Position numbers and translations under genes: made by a program | Shown: piece after piece, positions 21,091-31,415 of the stretch | Numbering within the stretch: the first letter of the stretch is position 1 | How the letters are laid out: each line of letters starts with the position of its first letter | The notes under the pieces: generated by a model | Databases searched by the model: none | Told to the model about the DNA's origin: nothing | The model's input: the letters and a program-made list of their open reading frames with translations, nothing else | Source: Acholoe squamosa | Taxonomy: Eukaryota; Annelida; Polychaeta; Phyllodocida; Polynoidae | Reading direction: 5' to 3' | NCBI GenBank assembly: GCA_949317995.1 | Contig: OX439039.1 | Location: 15,057,282 to 15,121,281, forward strand | Length of the DNA: 64,000 nt

Positions 21091-22329
21091 TTAATAACCC
21101 TTGTCTCTCATTCCTTGTGCCATCGATTTGGCTACATGGTGGTCCAGAGTGAAAACTACTTCATACAATTGATGGAGGAGGCGCCGTGTGTTGGTAGTTC
21201 TTAGTTGAGGGTTTTGTTGATGGTTGGGTACTTCTGGGTAGGGTCTTGCCTGGTCTTGATGTGGTCTTTCTCTGATGTTGTTGATGTGGTATCTGTCGTA
21301 GCCTTTGTAGTTCCCAATCGGTTTAGGGTCTGATAGTCTCTCAAAAACGCTTTTGTGTTTTGGGGCAACGACACGTCTTGGTGGTGTAATAGCTTTGGCT
21401 GGTCTTGGTTTTTTCTCAACCTCTTTTAGCATCTCCTGCTCCAATTCCTCTAAAGGGTTCTTCTTGGTTTTGGTTTTGGATGTTTTGGTGTTGTTGTTTT
21501 CTGTTTTGTTGAACCTCTTCTTTTTTTGTGCTGGGGGTTCACTGTCAGAACTTGAGTTGGTAGTGGAGCACTCACCCTCGCTGTCAGACTCTGATGAAGA
21601 TGAAGATGATGAAGATGAAGGGTCTGATCCAAATAGTTGTTGTTTTGTCGTTTTTGGTTGTTGCGTTTTGGCAGGTTTTGGTGTTTTGGGCGACATGGTA
21701 ATATCCAAGATGGGTTTGGTGTTGTCTGGGCGTTTCTTGCTTGTGATTATGGTTGGGGTCGTCTTCTTTCGTTCCCATGGGTCCTTCAGCGGAGTGGTAG
21801 TGGGTTTTGTCGTTTTTTCACATTGGTTTTGTGGCTCTTTGTAGTTCAGTACCTCATTGGTGGTTGGCATGGAGATTGGTGTTGTTGTTGTTGCCGGATT
21901 GTTGCTGGACAAGGTGCCCTTAGCAGCCGTGGGGCCTGGAAAAGAGGGTTTGTCCAGATATACAATCCTAAATTTAACTTTGGTGTAATCTCTTATGACA
22001 GGTGGGGTTTTCGTTTTGGTTGTAATTTTTTCAAGAGTTGGTTTTGTCATAACGGGATGTGTCATTTGATGGAACGACTTTTGGTGTCTTACTAAGTTAC
22101 TCAGTGTGCTGAAATTTTTGGAACAAGGGAACAGAGGACAAAAGTACTTACAGGTAGTTTTTGTAGTTTCACCCTTAGTTTTGGTAATTCCTGAATGTTC
22201 CTCCTTCAAGTGTTTGGAGATGGAGGCGTCGGTTTGTTTAATTACCTTTGTACACCATCTGCATTGTTCATAATTCGACATACTGACTCTTTTGGTGCTC
22301 TTCTTGTCCTTCTCCGGTTTTTCAGACAT
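21091..22329 (-). CDS. Retroelement ORF1-like C2H2 protein, 412 aa
   Basis: Starts at an ATG with A at -3 and is intact. Two C2H2 fingers sit near the N-terminus: CRWC...HLKEEH (C-X2-C-X13-H-X4-H, about residues 23-45) and CPLFPC...HQKSFH (C-X4-C-X12-H-X4-H). The rest is Lys/Thr/Pro-rich with a Ser-Glu-Asp tract and many basic stretches. The C-terminus (RRLLHQLYEVV to MAQGMRDKGY) resembles the end of the ORF at 63578. A nucleic-acid-binding, gag-like role is likely by composition and context; the function is otherwise unknown. It could alternatively be a host gene, but the repeated tail argues for a mobile element. Confidence 0.7.
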   Translation of the reverse strand: MSEKPEKDKKSTKRVSMSNYEQCRWCTKVIKQTDASISKHLKEEHSGITKTKGETTKTTCKYFCPLFPCSKNFSTLSNLVRHQKSFHQMTHPVMTKPTLEKITTKTKTPPVIRDYTKVKFRIVYLDKPSFPGPTAAKGTLSSNNPATTTTPISMPTTNEVLNYKEPQNQCEKTTKPTTTPLKDPWERKKTTPTIITSKKRPDNTKPILDITMSPKTPKPAKTQQPKTTKQQLFGSDPSSSSSSSSSESDSEGECSTTNSSSDSEPPAQKKKRFNKTENNNTKTSKTKTKKNPLEELEQEMLKEVEKKPRPAKAITPPRRVVAPKHKSVFERLSDPKPIGNYKGYDRYHINNIRERPHQDQARPYPEVPNHQQNPQLRTTNTRRLLHQLYEVVFTLDHHVAKSMAQGMRDKGY

Positions 22330-22421
22330 TGTTTTGTCGTAGTGATTTCGTTTTGGTGAGTCTCAGATGTTGTCTACACGTTCATTTGGTGTGGTCTGAC
22401 ATTGTGTGAACGTTTTGTGCC

Positions 22422-22501
22422 CTTTTATAGCGAGGCGTCACAAATGGACGTTTCCAAGGCGATTGTGACGTCACAATGGGGGAGACCCGATTGTGACGTC
22501 A
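22422..22501 (-). promoter_or_regulatory. Core promoter: TATA box with two CRE palindromes
   Basis: On the minus strand TATAAAAG lies at 22429-22422, 93 bp before the ATG. Perfect TGACGTCA palindromes are at 22466-22473 and 22494-22501, spaced 28 bp, plus a GCGTCA half site at 22435-22440. CREB/ATF proteins bind TGACGTCA; the spacing from the TATA box fits a Pol II promoter. Confidence 0.75.
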
Positions 22502-23667
22502 CAGGTGGTGGGGGAAGCCCTTTCAAAGATGGAGGCAACGATGGAGGCCGTCGCTCATCGTTGGAGTCAGTTATAGGAGATTGGGGCATTGTTAATTTGG
22601 AGGTGAGTGGAACAAGTCAACTTATGTTTTGGGTGTTGTAATATTTGTTGAGTGACGGTCGTTGCTGGCTCTTGGTGATTGTTTTGTCGTAGTAAATGTC
22701 CTAGTCATGAAATAATGTTATTCATGAGAATCTGCTTGGAGAGTGGAGATTGACTTCCTGTCTGGCAGAAAATGTACCTGCTGATAGCTACCTGTGCAAC
22801 CCACACGGCATGTGCCAAATCTTGGAAAAGGGTGCGATCTAAAGGTTTCCAACAAAAGACACTCTTCCCACAGCAAAACTAAGGTGGTACTCTTGTCAAT
22901 ACCATAAGCTGATTGTTGGGTATTTATTTCTGTCAAATGTTATTCTTAGAAACGTGCTGTCTCTAGAGCACCTGAAAGTTTTAGGTATGCCAGTCCCAGC
23001 GACTCAGTCGCGCCCAGTGACTACCTGGCCTAGGCTGGGGCCAGGCTACCCACATTTTGGTGTGTTTTCCCTAGGCCGAAATACCTGCCTGCTCACAGGC
23101 AGGATCCAAGATGTATACAAGTCTATAGTGGCACAAACACATGGCTAGTCTGAACTAAGTACTCACTTTCAGTTCCTGGAAATTGTCCCTCCTATTCACA
23201 AACATGTAGTTTTCATGTACATCAGCTTATATTGACTGAAACATGAGATATATCCAATAAATCTGACATGTTTATCTTGAGCTTAGATATCACTACCTCA
23301 ATGGCCTCCATTGTCAACATCTTGTGGTGGTACCTGGTGTTAGACTGCTCTTGAAACATAGGGCTAACCAACCAAGAATAGTGTAGTCTTTTTGGCACTA
23401 GGTGGCTACACCTGGCTTCAAGATGGCAGACAATGATTTGGAGTTAGGGAGGGAGATTTGAAAATCACCTGGATTATTAATTATTACAAGTATTTCAAGT
23501 GTTCTGTGTATTGTGAATCTTTGGATATACATTGAGGGAAGTGTTGGTGGAAGCATTGGACCTGACAGTAAGTACTTCTGTGAGAACTGGGCACTCAGCC
23601 AATCTGGCTGACCAAACAGACTACAACAGACACACTTGCCTTGGTCTCTGAGGTTCCCTCAGAGCGT
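22502..23667. other. No gene recognised
   Basis: Mixed sequence without exon signals. ATTGTTTTGTCGTAGT at 22678-22693 repeats the 16 bp found at the ORF start (22328-22343), which may mark an old element boundary. Nothing else stands out. Confidence 0.45.
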
Positions 23668-23675
23668 CTACGGAG

Positions 23676-23983
23676 GAATACTGGACAACTCGGAAGCAGG
23701 GACACCTCGGAAGCAGACATCTGGGAAGCAGACATTAGGACACCTCGGAAGCAGAGACATCTGGGAAGCAGACAAACCATGATAATATCCCTCTCATCTT
23801 ATAGAATTTGAAAGCCTACAACCCTAGTGATACTGTCCCTACGCCGTAGAATCCTGGAATGGCACAAATCTGTATTAAAATTGTTAAAATAATTATTTAA
23901 AAAAAATGATTTGCTTCCGAGTTGTCTCTGCTTCCGACGTGTCTGCTTCCGACGTGTCTTTGCTTCCGAGGTGTCCAGTTACC
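23676..23983 (+). mobile_element. hAT-like MITE, CGGAAGCAG type (intact copy B)
   Basis: 308 bp flanked by the 8-bp duplication CTACGGAG (23668-23675, 23984-23991), which fits the hAT consensus nTnnnnAn. Left end GAATACTGGACAACTCGGAA; right end, complemented, GGTAACTGGACACCTCGGAA. On the left, five units of CGGAAGCAG or GGGAAGCAG follow; on the right, four inverted CTTCCGA units. The middle holds the shared core (23777-23853) beginning CCATGATAATATCCCTC and ending CCCTACGCCGTAGAATC. No ORF. Confidence 0.85.
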
Positions 23984-24687
23984 CTACGGAGTAGTTTTCC
24001 CTAGATAAAGCACAATCTACCCAACGCCTACATTGTACATACCCTCATCATTTGAACTAGGATAGAAATTATGAGAGTACACTACCTCTGTGTGATTTTT
24101 CACGACAATCTGGTGTAGAAATTCACATTTGTTTGATTTTTTTGGTGACTTACACAACCTTTCACGGTACTTTTCTTTACACCATGGTCGGTACCCATCT
24201 GTGTTGTGATGATGAAAGACGACAAACCGATGCCCAGCAAAATACCAAAACTTCCGGGATTTAGGTATTGCGAAGAAAAGAATTAGATATTTCAATATCA
24301 GTAGTTATATTTTGCAAGATGAGTGAAACTTATTGAATTAAAACAACCTCTTTGAAGATGCCATAGACAGAGTTTATAGTTTCATCATATCGAATGCATC
24401 GTACGTAAAATTACGACAGCACCCGGCTTTAATTTTGAAAGTACATATGGAAACCTGAACTTGAAGACAAGGACTTGGACACAAGTGAAAACAATTTCGG
24501 TCTGAAGTTGTGCATTTACCTGATTTACCATGGGTAGGTTGTTACATTGTGGTATGATGTAAGTGGTGTGGTTAGATAGAGCGCTTTACGCTCATGGTAA
24601 AGCATTTTATCTAAATTGTATCAAGCAACCGAGATTGCTGGATGTATACACTTGGGCGATAATACAAGAACTGAATGAGTATCCCAC

Positions 24688-24880
24688 CGGGAAACGGACA
24701 ATTCGACAGATTGTTCGACATGACAATTGGACAGAAACTGAAAGGACTATTTGACAGATTTTTGGGATGATTCAACAGATTGGACTTGACATAAAATCAT
24801 TTAGAAATTATTATTTTTAACATTAAAAAAAACGGCATCCATGATTCGACGGCGTTGGGACAGTATCATTATTGTTGATC
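24688..24880 (-). mobile_element. hAT-like MITE, TTCGACAG type (truncated copy E)
   Basis: Starts near GGGAAACGGACAATTCGACA and carries about six ATTCGACAGATT-like units, then part of the family core (ATGATTCGACGGCGTTGGGA to ATTGTTGATC, 24841-24880). The right half is missing; the foldback element begins 19 bp further. Confidence 0.6.
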
Positions 24881-24898
24881 GCTGCCCAACTCAGACTC

Positions 24899-26171
24899 GG
24901 CTAGACCTTTAAAATGATTTTTTGTTCAAGGTTGAATGCAGGGAATTTTGCCTTTGACCCCATTAAAGTTCAACTAAAAGTTTAGAACCATTTTATTATG
25001 AGAAGATCATTGAGCACCTAAAAATAAATAGTTCCCACCTGTTCTATGGTTAAAAATAATCTAGAAAATGTTTTCATTTTCTTTTTCTAAGGGGCTGCAG
25101 TATGTTTGACAGACCCTGCAAACTTTTTGGGCGAGATTATCTCTGGACACTTATCCCAACCTCCCCAATGTTGGGCACTTACCTATCAATTAAGACCTTA
25201 TTGTATGTATTTTATAGGGTGGGATATTGATAGCTATGATAAAAATAAGTAGTTTTGCTTTTTAGATGAAGTTATTATGTCAATTTAAATGGAAGTTATG
25301 ATCATTCAAGCGTCCTGAGTCAAAGACAATATTCTGCCGTGGTTCTGTTGTATGTATTTTATAGGGTGGGATATTGATAGCTATGATAAAAATAAGTAGT
25401 TTTGCTTTTTAGATGAAGTTATTATGTCAATTTAAATGGAAGTTATGATCATTCAAGCGTCCTGAGTCAAAGACGATATTCTGCCGTGGTTCTGTCAGAG
25501 CGCACAGTTCAAGGGAAAAGATGACATAAATAATTTGCTTTTACATTGTTTGATTATGATAAAATGTATCATTATTTACATTCTGGAGGGTATATCTTGC
25601 TTATCTGAAAAGAAAATTGCCCAAAATAATCATTTTAGTGATCTAGCATACCTTGGATTCATCTTGCTTGATCACAAAATTAGATCCAAATTAAACTCTT
25701 AACTATGGCAGAATTCTGGGTCTGATTTGGTACCTTTGACCGGTCGTAATTCCACTCAAAATTGACATAGAGACTTCATTTAAAAAGCAAATCCACTTCT
25801 TTTCTCAAGATCCATCCATTGATCATTAGATAGGTTTAATGGGATAAAGTCTTGAAATATTAGGTAAGTGCCTATCTTAATTGATAGGTAAGTGCCCAAC
25901 ATTGGGGAGGTTGGGATAAGTGTCCAGAGATAATCTCGCCCAAAAAGTTTGCAGGGTCTGTCAAACATACTGCAGCCCCTTAGAAAAAGAAAATGAAAAC
26001 ATTTTCTAGATTATTTTTAACCATAGAACAGGTGGGAACTATTTATTTTTAGGTGCTCAATGATCTTCTCATAATAAAATGGTTCTAAACTTTTAGTTGA
26101 ACTTTAATGGGGTCAAAGGCAAAATTCCCTGCATTCAACCTTGAACAAAAAATCATTTTAAAGGTCTAGCC
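24899..26171. mobile_element. Foldback element with 297-bp inverted arms
   Basis: The arms 24899-25195 and 25875-26171 are reverse complements of equal length with no difference found in the parts compared. They end in GGCTAGACCTTTAAAATG. The 679-bp interior has no ORF but carries the 147-bp tandem duplication. No target duplication was found at the edges. Confidence 0.85.
25201..25494. repeat. Tandem duplication, 2 x 147 bp
   Basis: Copies at 25201-25347 and 25348-25494 start TTGTATGTATTTTATAGGGT and end CTGCCGTGGTTCTG. The only difference noticed is GACAAT versus GACGAT, so the duplication is very recent. Confidence 0.9.
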
Positions 26172-26368
26172 AAGCCTGTTCAAATGAGCCCTTGTTTGTA
26201 AAGATCCTCCAGTAAATAGCTTCAGAATAAGCTTGCAAAGAAAGGAGAGTTTAACACTACCCAGTTTCAGCTTTATCACAGTTTCACACCTCTCCTGCAG
26301 CAGAATCACACAGTGGAGGTATTTCAGTGCCTAACTCAGTGTTCTGACTAAAACGTAGTGTCATTAGG

Positions 26369-27816
26369 GGGTACCGGGACCCATGGCCCTAGAGACCGAT
26401 GGCCCCGGGGACCCATGGCCCCAAGTGGGACCCATGGCCCTAGAAAATGAGACTGATGGCCCCAACTTTTAAACCAGGGTCCATCCCACATCTATCACCT
26501 ATCTTCATTAATCATGCATATCTATGACACTTTCCATGTTACACTTGATTGAAAATTATATGAAAAAAAGAAAATTATTAAGAAAAAATGTTGAAAAAAT
26601 CAAAAAAAAAATAATTTCAGATGTGCTTTCTATATTGAATCCATACATAAACACAATTAAATCACATGTCTTACATATGTTTTAACCATATCTTCTATGA
26701 TTTATTTGCCATTTTAATAAAATAATAGAATTCAGGTGTGAATGTGTGTTTTTTTTCGATTTCTATTTAATTTCCTTTATTTATTTTTTTTTCAATTTCT
26801 TGTGTATTCAAAGCAGGTGTGAAAGAGGGTACGTCACCTGCATTCTAAAAACGTGGAAAAAGGGTGCTTTTTCTCACACATCCTATGGCCTCTGATTTCA
26901 GAAAAAGGGGTATTTTTCTTCAATTAACTCTGTGGAATTAAAGAAAAGGGGTATTTTGGCAAAGAAGAGTCCATGCATTTCAAGAAAATGGGGCTTGTTT
27001 GATGGGTGCATGACCTTGGAGACACCTTCACTATCTACCGTAATCTCCCGCGTATAAGAAGCGTCCTCTAGGCCAAACAAAAGCCTTGTGCGTCTTATAG
27101 GATCTCTTCAAGTTGGGGGTGCGTCTTATACGAGGGGTAATTTTACTATAGAAATGTACTAATCTTACAAATTTCAGTATTAAAATGTGCGTCTTATACG
27201 CGAAAATGCATGTGCTATGTTTGGGGTGCGTCTTATACGCGCAGCGCGTCTTCTACGCGGGAGATTACGGTAATTAGATATTCTGATACAATGAATAAAT
27301 TAAGTTCTTTTTACTCCTTTGAGCATGAACCATAATAATATGGACATATAACATGTGTCAACTACAAATTCAGAAAGTTACCAAGGATGTCTGTGCTGAT
27401 GGAGAAAGTAGAGGAAATAGGGGTGTTTTTGAAACCACAAAAGTCCACTGTTTTCACAAAAAAGGGGGTTTTTCAGGCCTAAAAATCAGTGGATTAGGGG
27501 CTGTTTTCCAAAATGGAGAACGCAGGTGACGTCCCCTTTGGATACTGAGTGCAGGGACCGGGGGGTAGGCATTGGTTATTGTGGCTATAACACCTCCAAA
27601 CTTGCGCTAAAATACACCAAACATGCTCCATAAGCAGTCAACATCATGTAAACATTCATTCTATAACAAATATATGTGAATTATTTGATCATATTATACA
27701 CAGGGGCATCAAATTTGAAAGTGGGGCCATCAGTCCCAAAAGTGGGGCCATCAGTCTCATTTTCTGGGGCCATCAGTCCCGGGCCAACTGTCCCTAGGGC
27801 CATCGGTCCCACATTC
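26369..27816. mobile_element. hAT-like element with GGGACCNATGGCCC iterons (element H)
   Basis: Flanked by TCATTAGG on both sides (26361-26368, 27817-27824). The left end GGGTACCGGGACCCATGGCC is followed by five ATGGCCC units; the right end has four inverted GGGGCCATCAGTC units and GGGCCATCGGTCCCACATTC. The interior has no transposase and is interrupted by the MITE at 27036. The duplication is 8 bp but does not fit the hAT consensus. Confidence 0.75.
27036..27272. mobile_element. CCGTAATCTCCC MITE inside element H
   Basis: Flanked by TA, with ends CCGTAATCTCCCGCG and CGCGGGAGATTACGG and four internal GCGTCTTATACGCG-like units. Collinear with 12621-12857. Confidence 0.9.
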
Positions 27817-27842
27817 TCATTAGGGTCTCAGATCTGTGACTA

Positions 27843-28005
27843 TATCATTAGGGTTGTTGTTCTTTCAAATTCTATAAGAAGAGATGGATATTATCATGGT
27901 TTGCACTGCACCCAAATCTGTCGAATCGTCCTGTCCAATTGTCTCATAGATTACACAATTCTGTCGAATTGGCAGACCTGGCGAACTGCCGATCTGTCGA
28001 ACTGT
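27843..28005 (-). mobile_element. hAT-like MITE, TTCGACAG type (right half, copy D)
   Basis: The family core (27843-27899) is followed by CTGTCGAATCGTCCTGTC, CTGTCGAATTGGCAG and CTGTCGAACTGTCC, the inverted TTCGACAG units. The left half is lost next to element H. Confidence 0.65.
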
Positions 28006-28187
28006 CCCACAGCCAACCCACCACTCACTAGTCACTGTCCACTAGACCTGCCAACCGGTCCCTAGGCATATGACGTACAGAGCTCCCTGAGCGGCAGACG
28101 GTGTGGAAACCCCCACACTACTGTCCACTGGCACTGGCACTGGGGTTCAGTTGTTGAACTTTCCAATTCAACATTCACTGAATTATA

Positions 28188-30038
28188 GACCATTCGCTCT
28201 ACTGCCAGTTTGCCCTAGAGGCTAGACCATTCGCTCTACCCCCCCCCCCCCCTTGCCTTGGACCATTCGCCCTACTAGATTTTTAGTTAAAACCATGATG
28301 GTATCCCTCTCTTCTTATAGAATTTGAAAAAAAACCCTAGTGAAACTGTCCCTACGATTACAAGAACGATGATCCCAAGTAGGTATGTCAGCATTGGGGC
28401 TGATATGAGCCTGGACTGCGTCATGGAAAACTGTGCCAGGCTTGGAAGGTTTGTGCAAGGACAGGTCTCAGTGATTAGCTTATAACCATGGGAAATATTG
28501 GAGGGTTTAATTGCCTGAGAATTTGTACCCCAAGTACACAAAATTTCCTTCAATTTAGTGTTTGATTTTTTCACAACTCTAATTAGTTAATTAATTGTCA
28601 CCTTAATTAGGTCAATGTAATCAATACCCCCTGATCAAATACATGAAGGAATTTAGGAAGTCCTTCAAAAACATATGGAAGAGGTACCCGGTAGTATATG
28701 GTCTTAGCATCATCTCTACCAAATATGAAGAAAATCTATCTTTGAGCACATAGTTTTCTAGGATCAGCAGAAATTTGTAATTGATAATTTCTGCCCAAAT
28801 TACCCGGTAAGGGATTTTACTAACTTTTTATCTTAAAAAATTGATATTTCCACTTCTTTTGGTCAGAATGACCTGTGATGAACTGCATTGTGATGGCAAA
28901 GTTCCAGGCTTTCAGGGGATGTAAGCTTTTCCATGATACAGCAAGTTTAAAAATCAGACTAAAATGATGGAAATGTCACTCTTGTTCCTATTTTGTACAG
29001 TTTAAAATGATGACGAAAAAAATGCCTACTTTCGATCATGAAAACCACCATAACTTCATCAATTTTCACTTTAAATGAAAGATTCCAAAAGCATATTACT
29101 ACTAACATGTGCCTCTAAAGGCTGTGCTAAAAGCTAAGCGATCACACAGCTTTTCAATTTTTAGTGACATACCTATCCCAAGGAACGATGATCCCAGAAC
29201 GATGATCCCAGCTTTTGAGGAACCATGATCCCATCTTAACGAAATGATGGCCCCACTTTTCAAATATATTGTGTTTGTATCTTATCTCTGAACATGTAAT
29301 TGACAAAGTGGTATTTAGATGAAGAGTTTTCCATGAAATCTAGGAAGAATTTGAGAGTGACAGTATAATGCTAATATGTGTGTAGGTACAGTGCTCACAG
29401 TTTGACTGTTAATCCATGAAACCCTATGATTAATCCATGTAAATGATATGTATCCCCAATAATCAAAAGAAATATGGGTAAAAAATAGATACACACAAAA
29501 TAAATACTTCTATGTAAAATAATAACGAAAAAAAGCACTCCAATGATAGATCTAGTTCTATAGGTACAGACAATTTCAGACATTTTTTTTTTTTTTTGCA
29601 TTTTAGTCATATTCATCATTTCTATCTATTTCCATGCATAAATCACCAACAAATCATTACAAATCGGATATTACTGTGACTATTATGTGTAGGGTATGTA
29701 AGTAGCCTGCAGTGTGGAAAAAATCCTTTTCAGACATTTCTGGGCATTTAATCATTATTATTCATCATTTCTATCAATTTCCATGCATAAATCACCAACA
29801 AATCATGGAATACTAGTGCAGAAGGGTCAGTTAATATAAGCAATGAGAGATATTCTAATGTGGGATCATGGTTCCTTAAGATGGGATCATCGTTACTGGG
29901 GAGGAGAAAATGGGATCATCGTTCCAGTGGGATCATCGTTCCAGTAACCGTCCCTACGGCGTAGCCATAGAACTAGTGCGAATGGGTGGTTCGAATGGTC
30001 CAGGGAGTAGAGCGAATAGGTTTTAGAGCGAATCGACC
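28188..30038 (+). mobile_element. hAT-like MITE, CCATTCGCTCTAC type (copy F), split by element G
   Basis: Left units GACCATTCGCTCTAC at 28188, 28225 and 28261; right inverted units GGTTCGAATGGTCC, GTAGAGCGAATAGG and TAGAGCGAATCGACC at 29987-30038. Between them is the family core, begun at 28293, broken at 28355 by element G and resumed at 29950 with GTCCCTACGGCGTAG. The outer edges are only approximate. Confidence 0.75.
28356..29949. mobile_element. hAT-like element with GAACGATGATCCC iterons (element G)
   Basis: Flanked by the perfect 8-bp duplication GTCCCTAC (28348-28355, 29950-29957), which fits nTnnnnAn. The ends are GATTACAAGAACGATGATCC and, complemented, GGTTACTGGAACGATGATCC. One left unit, three units near 29182-29225 and four inverted units at 29868-29945 surround an interior without a recognisable transposase. 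It is inserted in the core of copy F. Confidence 0.85.
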
Positions 30039-31019
30039 ATTTTCCCATACACTACTTTGTGCTACTGGGACTGATGAGCGTGATCACCATACAACATATC
30101 AAAGTGACTGGGTTACAGTCGTAACTAGTACTAGGTTTCAGAGGCTTAAATTTTATAGACAGACCTGCCTGTCCCGATGACTCTTCCTGTCCCGTGTTCC
30201 AAAGGTCTTTTACAGCTTGGCCTTGGGCCCTGGGGTCCACTACCGCAAATTTCCTGTGACTTGCACATGCATGTCTTTTCGTGGAGCAGTAGAAACTATC
30301 AAATTATTTAGATTTTTGTGTATGTTTTCGCACGCCACTCGGACATTGCATGAACTTGGTCGCAGCAGGCAATCTACTGGTGGAAGGTTTTCTGCGAGAA
30401 CACACACACAGGTGTAACTAGGGACTTGCATAATTTTTTTTAAATTGCTTGAAACATTAAAGTATTCACCAAGTCCTGTAGAGCTCACTGTCAGCTTTTC
30501 AGATCAGGCAGCTTTAGCATGTTAGACGCTCTTTTATTAAATTTATTATCAATAAAAGTTACCGAGTAATGGCAGCATTGGGTTAATAGAAATCCTCCTT
30601 ATCCGCTGCAGTTAGACCCCCCCCCCTCCCTCCCTGCCTCTTTTAAGCAAAATAAACAAATGCCGACTTTTCATCCCAATTAAAATGAGGTTCCCAAAAG
30701 CCACGGAGTATACTTTAAATTCGTGCGAATGCAGAGCACTTTATCTTTGTTCACATAGTTGAGTTCCAGTCACTTGCCCCTTGACTGATATGTTTGTTAG
30801 TGCCAAGGATAACAAATTACCAGCACATATAGACCCTGCTGCAGTCATGTAACTGATTGTCGGTCTCCTTAAATGGCTTAATGATATCACCCACTGTTTT
30901 AAGTAGAGGAGGGAAATCAAAGTTTTAATGACAATAGCAAACAAAAATATCATACCAGGTCACCTGACTGGAACTCAAGTCTTTGAGGGAAAGGAGGCAA
31001 GAAAGGGCGTATTGGGCAA
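30039..31019. other. No gene recognised
   Basis: Ordinary non-coding sequence by eye; open frames at 30217-30488 and 30741-30953 lack motifs. The upstream exon of the zinc-finger gene should lie somewhere to the left but could not be identified here. Confidence 0.4.
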
Positions 31020-31360
31020 AGGACAGGCAGATTGGCGGTTCGACAGGACAATTCAACAGAATTTAATAGGACTGTTGGACAGATTTTGGGACAATTAGAC
31101 AGGTTGAGACTGATATAAATAACCTATTAGAATTATTTTCTTTACTGTTTCAAAACAGATTTTGCCCTTCTATGATTCTACGGCGTAGAGACAGTATCAC
31201 TAGGGGTGTTGACCTTTCAAATTATATAAGAAGAGAGGGATATTATTATGGTTTGAATTGCACCAGAATCTGTCGAAATTATCCTGTGGAATTGTCACAC
31301 ATTTACATGAAAGTCTGTCGAACTGCCGGACCTGGCAAACTGGCCATCTGTTGAACTGTC
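31020..31360 (-). mobile_element. hAT-like MITE, TTCGACAG type (copy C)
   Basis: Left units GGTTCGACAGGACAATTC, ATTCAACAGAATTT and TTGGACAGATTTT; right inverted units TCTGTCGAAATTATCCTG, GTCTGTCGAACTGCC and CTGTTGAACTGTC. The core at 31174-31251 is the reverse complement of that at 23777-23853. It lies 56 bp before the first found exon of the zinc-finger gene. Confidence 0.75.
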
Positions 31361-31415
31361 TGCCAAGCGTCCCCCGATGTACCTTTCTAATACAGGTCCT
31401 TTTTTTTAACTCCAG

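Larger units (their letters stand above)
20663..22501 (-). mobile_element. Retroelement-like unit: promoter, zinc-finger ORF, hammerhead-like tail
   Basis: Minus-strand order: CRE sites and TATA box (22501-22422), a 412-codon ORF (22329-21091), a hairpin motif (20773-20739) and AATAAA (20668-20663). No reverse transcriptase or endonuclease frame is visible on either side. The tail motif resembles the hammerhead-bearing ends of Penelope-like elements, so a non-autonomous relative is possible, but this class call is inference. Confidence 0.5.

Noticed and set aside
21353-22095. Plus-strand frames at 21353-21844 and 21637-22095
   Set aside because: Composition (Val/Phe/Cys-rich) is that expected opposite a Lys/Thr/Pro-rich ORF; antisense shadows.
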